This document shows positions 43,993-51,925 of a DNA stretch of 64,000 bases, piece after piece. Source of the DNA: Fimbriimonadaceae bacterium (GTDB lineage Bacteria > Armatimonadota > Fimbriimonadia > Fimbriimonadales > Fimbriimonadaceae); contig JAMLGR010000007.1 in the NCBI GenBank assembly GCA_023957775.1, positions 121,983 to 185,982 on the forward strand, in the 5' to 3' direction. Positions within the stretch are counted from its first letter, which is position 1; every line of letters starts with the position of its first letter. The position numbers and the translations under genes are program-made. The notes under the pieces were generated by a model. That model searched no databases, was not told where the DNA came from, and saw only the letters and a program-made list of their open reading frames with translations.

Positions 43993-46470
43993 TCACCCCT
44001 CACCCCCTGCCCCCTCTCCCCCGGAGGGGCGAGGGGGTTCTGGCTTGTTCATCACAATCTCCACCTTCACTTCCCGACCCGCAGGCAGCGTGAGCCGCCG
44101 TGTGCGGGCGTCCGGTCCGGCGGCGAACCGACCGCCGCCCGAGACGGTCGCGCCCTGGATCAGCGCAGGCACCGAAAGCTCGATGGTCTGGGCCTTGCCG
44201 GACACCAGCGTCGCTCGGACACGGCCCGGCTCCCACGCCAGGTGCCGCACCTCGATCTGGCCCCTGCACAGCGCCCCGTCCAAGGCGCCAGTCGGCCACT
44301 CCTTCGGCCGCGCGGGCAGCAACGACACGCGACCTGGGGCTGAGCCCACCAGCATCTGGATCAGCACCGCGGGCAGGCCGCCGCTGATGTCCATGTTCAG
44401 CAGCGACTTCGGGTTGTGCATCGACGCCAGGTTCCCCAGCCAGTAGCTGTTCGCCAGACGCGCCAACGCTTGGTAGGCCAACTCGCCGTCGCCCAGCGTG
44501 GCGGCCGCCTGGCCGAGCTGCACCACGCCGAACGACATGAAGCCCGCGGTCTTGTAGTGGTTCTCAAGCTTGATCTCCACGATCTTCCGGAACGCCGCCT
44601 GCAGAGCTGGAGAGGCCGCGATCTCGTCGGGCATCCAGTAGTAGAGGGGGTAGAGCTGCGACGAGTGGCGGTGGTTCAAGTTGTCCTCGAGCTTCGGCGT
44701 CAGCCACTCCTTCACGTAGCCCTCTTTGGAGATCTGATACTCGGGCATGCGCGAGAGCATCTTCTGCCAAACCGGGATCCTCTCCTGATTCACTCCCAGC
44801 TCCCGCGAGGCCGCGATCAGGTTGGTCAGCAGCTCCTTGGCCGCGGCCACGTCCATCGTCGCGTTGAACGAGCCTTGGGACGCCGTATTCTTTGGGAAGT
44901 TCTCCGGCGAGGTCGTGGGGTTGAACACGTACTTCCCGTCCGGCCCCAGGTACAGGTAGTCCTCGAAGAATTCGGCCGCCTCCTCCATGAACGGCAGCGC
45001 GTGCTCGGCGAGGAACCGCCGATCTCCGGTGAAAAGATAGTCGTCGTAGAAGAAGTGCGCGGCCCATGGTGCGCCCGCGACCCACATCCCGCCGGCGAAC
45101 TCGGGCGCGAGCGCGTTGTTGTAGCCGTGCGTGGTGGAGCGCGAGGGCAGCACGACCCCGCGCGCGCCGAAGATGTGCTTGGCGTTGATGCGCAGGTACG
45201 GCACGATCGACTCGATGTACGACGTGTACGCGCGCATCAACTCGGGGGTGTTGCCCGGCAGCATGCCCGCGATCGCCGACGGCACGTTCCCGTTGTGCGT
45301 GAAATCGCTGGCCCAAGGCGGCACGTACGTGCCCGCCCAGAGGCCCTGAAGGGTCGGCGGCAGGTCCCCCGTGCAACTGATGATGTTGTAGCGGCCCGCG
45401 TCGAACACTTTCTCGACCAGCGCCCGGGACAGGTTTTCGTTCGTCGAAGAGGCGATGAGCTCCTCGGAGGTTTTCCCTTGGTCGTCGCCGCCACCCAGGT
45501 CGAGGCGCATCCGGTCGAACATCGCCCCGTGGATCGCCGCGTGGCGCTGAAGAAGCCGCGGGTAGTCGGCCTCGAGGCGGCCCAGAGCGGCCTTCATCGA
45601 GTCCACCTGAGGCTTCTCGGGATCGTAGATCGGCTCGATCGTCGTGAACACCAGCACCTGGTCGGCCCCTTGGATGCGCATGACCGAGCCCTCGGCACTC
45701 ACGCGGCCCCCCTGAACCACCACGCGGCAAACCCCCTCAAGGCGGTGGATGCTGCCCGGATACGCGCGCGTGAACGTGCTGGAGAACGTGAGGTGCGCGG
45801 CGTCCGCGGTGCAGACGACGTTCGAAACGTGGCTCTTGAACACCTCGGCCGATGCCTGGACGGTCTTGGGGTCGAGATTTGGGCTGGGCGTGCGGGGCGC
45901 CAGCTCGAGTATGCACTCCACGGTCCCTTTTGCGGGACCGGCGATTCTCAGCACGGCCACGCCGTCGGCGCGCGAGACGAACAACGTCCGCTCGAACGCG
46001 CCGCGATCGTCCACCCACCGCACGGCGGCCTCGCCGGTGTGGAAGTCGACGCTGCGGGCGTAATCGCGCACCTGGCCGCGCGCGGGCATGTGCACGCGCA
46101 TATCGAACGCCGGCACGAACGGGTCGGGGTACATAAAACTCTGCTGGCCCGACAGATCGAACGCGAACTGCGTCGCCTGCTTGTAGAGGCCCCGGTCGAT
46201 CAGGCTCCGGACCTTGAACAACTGGTCGGCCGTGTCCGGCGGCACCGTCGGCGGGCCCTGGGGCAGGAACATCCGGTGGTGCGTGAACACGATCGTCTCG
46301 TCGACCGGCTGCCCGAACACATCCGCGCCGATCGTCCCGTTCCCGCTCAGCAGTCCCTGCTCCCACGTCTCCGCGGGGATTGAACTGACGAACCCGCGCG
46401 TAGGCCCCGCCAGGGCGACCGTCGAGAGGAGGAGGATCGCCATCGAAAGGGTGAGCGTCAGGTTGTTCAC
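43993..46470 (-). CDS. Secreted GH95-family glycoside hydrolase (alpha-L-fucosidase-type)
   Basis: An 825-residue protein. The signal is in MNNLTLTLSMAILLLSTVALAG. An N-terminal beta-domain (WEQGLLSGNGTIGADVFGQP, ETIVFTHHRMF) is followed by an (alpha/alpha)6 barrel: LQGLWAGTYVPPWASDFT, YNNALAPEFAGGMWVAGAPWAAHFFYDDYLFTGDRRFL, SPENFPKN and NHRHSSQLYPLYYW, which match GH95 landmarks. The inverting enzymes act on alpha-L-fucosides or galactosides. The last dozen residues (Pro/Gly/Glu-rich) come from a C/G-run hairpin at 43995-44037 that seems to have replaced the original stop. The GTG start at 46470 keeps the full signal peptide; an internal ATG at 46443 is possible. Confidence 0.88.
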   Translation of the reverse strand: MNNLTLTLSMAILLLSTVALAGPTRGFVSSIPAETWEQGLLSGNGTIGADVFGQPVDETIVFTHHRMFLPQGPPTVPPDTADQLFKVRSLIDRGLYKQATQFAFDLSGQQSFMYPDPFVPAFDMRVHMPARGQVRDYARSVDFHTGEAAVRWVDDRGAFERTLFVSRADGVAVLRIAGPAKGTVECILELAPRTPSPNLDPKTVQASAEVFKSHVSNVVCTADAAHLTFSSTFTRAYPGSIHRLEGVCRVVVQGGRVSAEGSVMRIQGADQVLVFTTIEPIYDPEKPQVDSMKAALGRLEADYPRLLQRHAAIHGAMFDRMRLDLGGGDDQGKTSEELIASSTNENLSRALVEKVFDAGRYNIISCTGDLPPTLQGLWAGTYVPPWASDFTHNGNVPSAIAGMLPGNTPELMRAYTSYIESIVPYLRINAKHIFGARGVVLPSRSTTHGYNNALAPEFAGGMWVAGAPWAAHFFYDDYLFTGDRRFLAEHALPFMEEAAEFFEDYLYLGPDGKYVFNPTTSPENFPKNTASQGSFNATMDVAAAKELLTNLIAASRELGVNQERIPVWQKMLSRMPEYQISKEGYVKEWLTPKLEDNLNHRHSSQLYPLYYWMPDEIAASPALQAAFRKIVEIKLENHYKTAGFMSFGVVQLGQAAATLGDGELAYQALARLANSYWLGNLASMHNPKSLLNMDISGGLPAVLIQMLVGSAPGRVSLLPARPKEWPTGALDGALCRGQIEVRHLAWEPGRVRATLVSGKAQTIELSVPALIQGATVSGGGRFAAGPDARTRRLTLPAGREVKVEIVMNKPEPPRPSGGEGAGGEG
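43995..44037. repeat. C-run/G-run hairpin at the GH95 3' end
   Basis: Runs of C (CCCCCTCTCCCCC) face runs of G (GGAGGGGCGAGGGGG) and can form a long stem. This resembles low-complexity intergenic repeats common in GC-rich genomes. It supplies the last codons of the GH95 gene. The 259 bp between the GH95 stop and the caspase start (43734-43992) hold no other feature I can support. Confidence 0.5.
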
Positions 46471-46501
46471 GGCCCCGATTGTGCCCCAATTTGGGAGGAC
46501 G

Positions 46502-46694
46502 TGGGAGTGCGCGAGCTTGCTCGTCGCCCTGACCCCGAGCGGCTTGCCGCGAGCCCCGAGGTGCCGAACAAGTTCGGCACGATGTGGGAGTGCGCGAGCT
46601 TGCTCGTCGCCCTGTCCCCGAGCGGCTTGCCGCGAGCCCCGAGGTGCCGAACAAGTTCGGCGGTGCAAGGCGTCGCGCGAGCGCGCGCACTCCC
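46502..46694. repeat. Hairpin-module repeat block 3 (between GH95 and the deacetylase-like gene)
   Basis: Two direct units of about 82 bp start at GTGGGAGTGCGCGAGC (46501 and 46583) and are nearly identical. Each contains CGAGC-TT-GCTCG, then GCGGC-TT-GCCGC, then GCCGAAC-AA-GTTCGGC (first copy at 46563-46578, extended to a 9-bp stem at 46561-46580). The block closes with an inverted first module ending GCGCGCACTCCC near 46694, three bases before the stop of the next gene (46698). Confidence 0.92.
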
Positions 46695-46697
46695 ACA

Positions 46698-48362
46698 CTA
46701 TCTCGCGGCGCAGTCGAGGGCGATGCGCCCGGCCTCGGGGACGATTCGCAAAGCGGCGCCCCGCCCTGCTCGGAAACTCCCGCGGACCGCCTCGATGCGG
46801 TACGCCGCGCCCCGGAATTTGCACGTCAGCCGCTTGGGTTCCACTTGCGCAAACGGAAGGCGCGCGCCTTCGGCCGTCGTCAGCTCCAAGAACCACCCGT
46901 CCGGGAGGCCTTCGCCGGCAACGGTCAGGGTGCGCTCGTCGAACGTGAACGCCAGCTCGCCCTTCGGCGTCGTCGTCGGCCATCGCACCTTCAGCACGCC
47001 GGGCGTCGCGTCGTCCACGCTCGGATCGCCCCCGACGATCTCCCGCCCGTCGGCCGCCACGACGCGCAATCCCGCCACCTTCGTGTCCGAGCTCCACACG
47101 AAGCCGTCCACCAGCGGAAGCGTCGCGTAGAAACACTGCGTGGACGTGCCCTTTTTGTCCACGTAGTCGGACGCGACGCGCTCGTCGAACAGGTGGATGT
47201 CGCGGAACCGCACCGTGCCCTTCTCCCAAAGCAGGTTCGCCCGGAAGAATCGGGAGTTGAACCACACGGACTTCTGGTTCTTCTCCGAGTGGTCGCTCAG
47301 CGCGACCACCGACGTGGGCGGCGTGACGGGGAAGCGCTGCCGGAACCACCTGCCCGTCTCCTCGAGCGTCTGCACCGAGACCTTGCCCTCCTTCGCCAAC
47401 GAGGCGATGAGGGGCATCTGGATCTCGAACCCCTTCTGCATGCGGGGCCACGTGAACGAGTTCTCCTGTCCCGCCTGCACGTAGCCGTACGCCATCGCGG
47501 AGCCGCTTACGAAGTTGTCGAAATACCACCGGCACCACTCGGCGTTGCCGCCCCCGCCCTGATAGACCGGCTCGAGCGACACCACGCGCTGGTGGTCGGA
47601 GCCCAGGCCGCTGTCGTACTGGTGGATCGGGTCGCTTCCCAGCATGCGGAAGATCGGGACGGGAATCTGGTTCTCGGCGTTCTGGGCAGGCATGTAGGCG
47701 TTCTTGAGGCTCGGGTAGTAGCCCTGGTTCCAGTAACCGCCCCAGAGGGTGTAGCCGTCGGTGCCGATCTGGTCCTTGCAGTTGCACGAAGCCACGATGC
47801 CGTACTTCTCCGACATGTACCGGAGCGTATGTGCGTCGATGAACCACGAGCCCACGCTCGCGGGCGTGCGGCCGAACACCTTCTTGAACTCGGCCATGTA
47901 GGTGTCCACGAGCTTCTCGCGCTCGGCGGGGGTGTAACCGGTGGCGAACCCGACGTCCGCGTTCCAGTCCCACGGGTACCGCCCGCGCCATTTGTAGCCG
48001 CTGTCCTCGACCAGAGGCTGCGGGATCTCCCACCACGCCCCGATCTCGAACTGCTCGGGCGGCAGTTCCTTCAGGAGTTTCTGGTAGTGCGGGTCGATCA
48101 GCGCGTCGTACTGCAGCAGGAAGGTGCCTTTGAGCCCGTACCGCTTGAGGATCGCCACCTGCTCGACGACGCATTGGTAGAGCACGTCCGGCGTGTACGC
48201 GGCGATGCGCGGCTCGTTCTGGCGGATGAAGTTGACGATGTTGACGATGCGAGGTGCGGGTTCTTCGGCCATGGCGGACAGGGGTGCGAGCGCCAACAGG
48301 ACGGCACCGAGGATGAGGACCCTCCGGCCCGCCCCATCCGCCCCGCTGATTCCTCGCCGCAT
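46698..48362 (-). CDS. Secreted polysaccharide deacetylase/GH57-like barrel protein
   Basis: A 554-residue protein with a signal peptide (VLILGAVLLALAPLSAMAEE). Residues 38-330 look like a (beta/alpha)7 barrel of the NodB/GH57 superfamily type: IVNFIRQNEPR, EQVAILKRYGLKGTFLLQYDAL, EIGAWWEIPQP, SVGSWFIDAHTLRYMSEKYG, GYTLWGGYWNQGYYPSLKN. The C-terminal 200 residues are beta-rich. The exact reaction cannot be assigned. It is followed by a repeat block and then GH95 on the same strand, so it likely belongs to the glycan-degrading set. Confidence 0.65.
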   Translation of the reverse strand: MRRGISGADGAGRRVLILGAVLLALAPLSAMAEEPAPRIVNIVNFIRQNEPRIAAYTPDVLYQCVVEQVAILKRYGLKGTFLLQYDALIDPHYQKLLKELPPEQFEIGAWWEIPQPLVEDSGYKWRGRYPWDWNADVGFATGYTPAEREKLVDTYMAEFKKVFGRTPASVGSWFIDAHTLRYMSEKYGIVASCNCKDQIGTDGYTLWGGYWNQGYYPSLKNAYMPAQNAENQIPVPIFRMLGSDPIHQYDSGLGSDHQRVVSLEPVYQGGGGNAEWCRWYFDNFVSGSAMAYGYVQAGQENSFTWPRMQKGFEIQMPLIASLAKEGKVSVQTLEETGRWFRQRFPVTPPTSVVALSDHSEKNQKSVWFNSRFFRANLLWEKGTVRFRDIHLFDERVASDYVDKKGTSTQCFYATLPLVDGFVWSSDTKVAGLRVVAADGREIVGGDPSVDDATPGVLKVRWPTTTPKGELAFTFDERTLTVAGEGLPDGWFLELTTAEGARLPFAQVEPKRLTCKFRGAAYRIEAVRGSFRAGRGAALRIVPEAGRIALDCAAR

Positions 48363-48431
48363 CTTGAGTCAGACCTTACCTGCGGCCCGGATATGGAGTG
48401 ATCGCGAGGGGCAAGACGCGGAACGACCCGA

Positions 48432-49103
48432 TCAGCGCTTTCGTCGGCGAACCCGTCGCGCCGCGGCTCCGAGAGCCAAGCCGGCGAGGGCCAGGGTTGT
48501 CGGTTCCGGAACGGGCGAGTAGACGGCCTGAACGTGGTCCACCTCGATCCCGGAAGGGTTGCTGATGGTCATCGATTCGATGCCGGCCGCGAAGTGGACG
48601 CCGTAAAAACGGTCTTCCGCAGTGCCACCCTGAAAGTTGCCGTCGGCGTGGTTGCCAACGACCGTGCCAAGCGAAACATGTCCGGCTCCAAACGCCTCGA
48701 ACGTGATCGTCCCAGATCCGTCGGTCCAAACGAGCCCGGCATAGGTTGGAAGCGGGGCACCCCCATCGCCGAAGGTGATGGTCATGCTTCCGCTCCGCCA
48801 AAAGGCCTCGCCGTAGTGCGCGGGATTGCCCCCGTCGTTGCTCGCGCCGTTGATGACGCCGTCGTCGGCATCGACCGAGTCGATGAGACTCGTACCGAAG
48901 GAAGAACTGAGGCGCGTGAAGTTGCACGTTGCGCCAATCAAGTCATCGAACAGGTGATCCTCGGCATCCTCGATCAGCAAGCCTGAGATGCCCCAGAACG
49001 GGCTGTCCGATGCTTGCACGTAGGTCGTGGGTCCATAAAACGTTTGGCCGACGGCGAGCCCGCTCACCAGCAGGGCGATCGACGTCAGAAAAGTCTTCCT
49101 CAT
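48432..49103 (-). CDS. Secreted PEP-CTERM protein
   Basis: A 223-residue protein with a signal peptide (MRKTFLTSIALLVSGLAVGQ), a beta-rich body (SGSMTITFGDGGAPLPTYAG, GTITFEAFGAGHVSLG), and a C-terminal VPEPTTLALAGLALGAAARRVRRRKR exosortase signal. GGAG lies seven bases before the ATG. Third PEP-CTERM substrate in this window; the function of the body is unknown. Confidence 0.85.
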   Translation of the reverse strand: MRKTFLTSIALLVSGLAVGQTFYGPTTYVQASDSPFWGISGLLIEDAEDHLFDDLIGATCNFTRLSSSFGTSLIDSVDADDGVINGASNDGGNPAHYGEAFWRSGSMTITFGDGGAPLPTYAGLVWTDGSGTITFEAFGAGHVSLGTVVGNHADGNFQGGTAEDRFYGVHFAAGIESMTISNPSGIEVDHVQAVYSPVPEPTTLALAGLALGAAARRVRRRKR

Positions 49104-49287
49104 TGCGCTCTCCTCGGCTGCCGGACTCAGGCAACAACACAGTGTAACAATGATGCGCTTGGGTTGGAAGCTGGCAAAAATACCAGAGGCGGGGGACGCC
49201 CTCCTGAGGCGGCGTGATCAAGGCTTGGGAAGCCGATGGGAGAACCACACGGGTACCGTGGGGTCGATCCTGTCGAGGGTGGAGTCG

Positions 49288-51054
49288 ATGAGTCTTTCTT
49301 GCGTCCCATGGTTGCGCGCCCTGACCCTTGCTGCGATGGCAGGACCCGTCGGGATGGGCGGCCGGGGCGCGCCCGTGCACCTCGTCGAGCAGGCGCCCAA
49401 GCGCATCACACGGGTTGCGAACGGGTTCCTCGTGGATTTCGGCCGCGTGGCGTTCGGGAACTTGCGTCTGTCCCTTCCGCTCGGCGCATCCGGGACTGTG
49501 ACGGTGCACTTCGGCGAGGCGCTGGTCGAGGGGCGTGTCGATCGGCACCCACCGGGGAGCGTTCGCTACGCGCGCGCGGTGATCTCGCTTGACGTAAGTC
49601 GGGACGTGGTCGTTGCTCCTCCGGCGGACCAGCGAAACACCGCCCAGCCCGCGGCGGTGCTCACTCCGCCCGAGTGGGGCGTGGTGCTGCCGTTCCGCTG
49701 GGTCGAGATCGAGGGCTGGCCGGGCGAGCTGCGGCCGGAGCAGGTCCGAAGGCGCGCCGCCTTTGCGAGCACCTGGGACGACGATTCGGCGGCGTTCGAC
49801 TCGTCGGACCCGATGCTGAACCAGATCTGGGAGCTGTGCCGCTACTCGATCAAGGCCACCACGTTCGCCGGGGTGTACGTGGACGGCGATCGCGAGAGGA
49901 TCTCGTACGAGGGGGACAGCTACCTCAACCAGCTCAGCCAGTACGCGACGGATGGCGACGTGCAGATGGCCCGCGACACGTTCGACCGGCTGATGAAGCT
50001 GCCCACTTGGCCGACGGAGTGGGCCTCGCACATGATCTTCATCGCCCACGCGGATTGGATGCAGACCGGGGACGCGCGGTGGCTGGCCTCCCGTTACGAG
50101 GCTCTGAAGACCAAGTTGCTGGTGGATCGGGCGCGCGCCGACGGTCTGGTCGTCAGCACGGAGGCCCAGCAGAAGCGCGACGATCTGGTGGACTGGCCAG
50201 CCGGCGAGCGCGACGGGTTCGTGTTCACGCCGGTGAACACGGTGGTGAACGCCTTCCACCTGCGCAGCCTGGCGCTGATGGCCGACCTCGCCCGGGCGCT
50301 GCAAAAGGACGGCGACGCGGCGGAGTTCGAGGCGTTGGAGCGCAAGGGAAGGGCTGCGTTCCAGCGAGTGCTGTTCGACGGCGTGCTCGGGCTGTACCGC
50401 GACGGCGAGGGCACCGACCACAACTCGCTGCACTCGAATCTGTTTCCGCTCGCCTTCGGCCTCGTGCCGGTTGCCGAGCGCCCCAGGGTCGCCCGGTGGC
50501 TCGCTGGGCGCGGCATGGCGTGCAGCGTGTACGCCGCGCAGTATCTGATGGAGGCGTTGTTTGAGAACGGCGAAGACGTCCGCGCCCTGGCGCTGATGAC
50601 CGCAGACGGCGACCGCAGTTGGCGGCACATGGTGGAGAGCGGCACGACGATCACGTGGGAGGCGTGGGACCAGCGCTACAAGCCGAACCAGGATTGGAAC
50701 CACGCCTGGGGCGCGGCGCCCGCGAATCTGCTGCCGCGGTACGTGCTGGGCGTCCAAGCGCTGACGCCCGGGTGGGGCCGCGCATCGATCCGCCCCCATC
50801 CGGGCGGGTTGAAGCACGCCGAGGGGAAGGTGCCGACCCCGCGCGGCCCGGTCTCGGTGCGTTGGAGCGTAGGGACGAGTTTCAAGCTGTCGTTGGGCCT
50901 GCCGCCCGGGTTGGGAGCGCAGGTTCGGCTGCCCGAGGGCAATTGGTCCGAGGTACGGGTCAACGGGAACGTTGTTTCGGCCCATCGGGACGGCGTGGGT
51001 TGGGTTTTGGACAACGACGTGGTGGGAAAGGTGGAGATCGAGGCGCGGGAGTAG
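49288..51054 (+). CDS. Secreted GH78-type alpha-L-rhamnosidase-like protein
   Basis: A 588-residue protein. The ATG at 49288 gives a signal (WLRALTLAAMAGPVGMGG). A beta-sandwich N-terminal domain (FLVDFGRVAFGNLRLSLPLGASGTVTVHFGE) precedes the (alpha/alpha)6 barrel with DGDRERISYEGDSYLNQLSQYATDGD (the acidic catalytic region of GH78), SLHSNLFPLAFGLVP and GTTITWEAWDQRYKPNQDWNHAWGAAP. A C-terminal beta domain completes it. It is shorter than many rhamnosidases, lacking extra N-terminal modules. It is divergent from a PEP-CTERM gene. Confidence 0.85.
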   Translation: MSLSCVPWLRALTLAAMAGPVGMGGRGAPVHLVEQAPKRITRVANGFLVDFGRVAFGNLRLSLPLGASGTVTVHFGEALVEGRVDRHPPGSVRYARAVISLDVSRDVVVAPPADQRNTAQPAAVLTPPEWGVVLPFRWVEIEGWPGELRPEQVRRRAAFASTWDDDSAAFDSSDPMLNQIWELCRYSIKATTFAGVYVDGDRERISYEGDSYLNQLSQYATDGDVQMARDTFDRLMKLPTWPTEWASHMIFIAHADWMQTGDARWLASRYEALKTKLLVDRARADGLVVSTEAQQKRDDLVDWPAGERDGFVFTPVNTVVNAFHLRSLALMADLARALQKDGDAAEFEALERKGRAAFQRVLFDGVLGLYRDGEGTDHNSLHSNLFPLAFGLVPVAERPRVARWLAGRGMACSVYAAQYLMEALFENGEDVRALALMTADGDRSWRHMVESGTTITWEAWDQRYKPNQDWNHAWGAAPANLLPRYVLGVQALTPGWGRASIRPHPGGLKHAEGKVPTPRGPVSVRWSVGTSFKLSLGLPPGLGAQVRLPEGNWSEVRVNGNVVSAHRDGVGWVLDNDVVGKVEIEARE

Positions 51055-51171
51055 GGGCTCTTCTCAAGCTGGTCGTGTCGCGGCCGATGTCGGAGATCCC
51101 CCGCAACGATCGCGGTGATACCCGCCCTTCCGGCTCGCTCTAACGTGCATTACAATGAAGCACAGGTCCTC

Positions 51172-51804
51172 ATGGCTCATCCAAAGGCATCCAGGTTGCG
51201 GAAGGCTGCGGTGATGTGCGCCGTCGGTGCGCCAGTGCTTTGGTTCGTGCTCGCTCCGTTTCCCGGGATGGGGATGGTCTACGCGATCACCGATTCCCTG
51301 AACGGCCACCCGCATCGGCCTCACGGCGAGCATCCTCGGAGACTTGTCGGACTGTGGGTGAAGGAAGAGCCTGTAGGGTTCGCCTTACTCGCCAACGCAC
51401 TGGCCCTGACGGCAGATGGCAAGCTCGCGCGGAGCACGGGGATGTCCAGGTACTCGTGGCACTGCGAAGGATCTCGCCTTTCGTTGGATCATGTGTCGCT
51501 GTGCGGCAACTGCTACGCCGGAGTCACCACGCAGAGCTTTGAGGTCGAGTTCGAGGGCTCCGAACGGATCAAGCTCAAGCCCGTAGGGCCGCATCGATCT
51601 GGCCGAGTCGAGAGGTGGTACAGGCGCGAGACGCCCACCCCCGAGCTTCGCGACGCCATGCAGCGACGGGTCGACAAGGCGAGGTCGGAACCCTCCCCCA
51701 TGGGCGACGACTACTTCTTCGCGTCGGACGTGCTCGACGCGATCGATCATCTTGCGCCCGAGCTGGCCACCAGCAAGGAAGGCATGCCCATCGCGCGGCG
51801 GTAG
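51172..51804 (+). CDS. Membrane-anchored protein of unknown function at the island border
   Basis: A 210-residue protein with one N-terminal membrane anchor (AAVMCAVGAPVLWFVLAPFPGMGMVYAI) and a soluble part. The soluble part contains LVGLWVKEEPVGFALLANALALTADGKLARSTG, a motif of DUF-type lipoproteins that test for an excess over a threshold, and a Cys pair (SLCGNCYAG). The ATG at 51172 is taken; TACAAT lies at 51151-51156. It is the last gene before the tRNA-derived attachment site and so belongs to the chromosome proper. Confidence 0.6.
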   Translation: MAHPKASRLRKAAVMCAVGAPVLWFVLAPFPGMGMVYAITDSLNGHPHRPHGEHPRRLVGLWVKEEPVGFALLANALALTADGKLARSTGMSRYSWHCEGSRLSLDHVSLCGNCYAGVTTQSFEVEFEGSERIKLKPVGPHRSGRVERWYRRETPTPELRDAMQRRVDKARSEPSPMGDDYFFASDVLDAIDHLAPELATSKEGMPIARR

Positions 51805-51814
51805 TTGTGAGGAG

Positions 51815-51837
51815 TGGCTGCCGGACTAGGATTCGAA
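51815..51837 (-). repeat. tRNA 3'-end-derived attachment site (left end of the island)
   Basis: On the minus strand the 23 bases start TTCGAATCC and end CCGGCAGCCA. This is the T-loop, the 3' half of the T stem, and an acceptor end with discriminator G and CCA. The bases beyond it toward the island (CTATC instead of the expected complementary CTAGG) do not continue the tRNA. It is therefore the 3' copy left by integration into a tRNA gene; the intact tRNA should lie at the other island end, to the right of 64000. The recombinase begins 89 bp away. Confidence 0.7.
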
Positions 51838-51925
51838 GATAGTCCAGGATAACCTGATATCTATGATTTGAACTTAGAGTACCGCCTTTCAGCAGAAATG
51901 GGTAGGCTAAAAAGGTGGGATAACG

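Noticed and set aside
41469..44093. 874-codon plus-strand frame opposite the caspase gene
   Set aside because: Antisense of a clear caspase-family gene, Arg/Gly/Pro-rich with no domain.
49115..49130. GGCTGCCGGACT similar to the tRNA-derived att site at 51815
   Set aside because: Only the acceptor-like 12 bases match; the T-loop TTCGAATCC is absent, so it is more likely chance than a second attachment site.
49104..49287. Structured RNA or riboswitch upstream of the GH78 gene
   Set aside because: Some inverted repeats are visible but no known riboswitch core could be matched.
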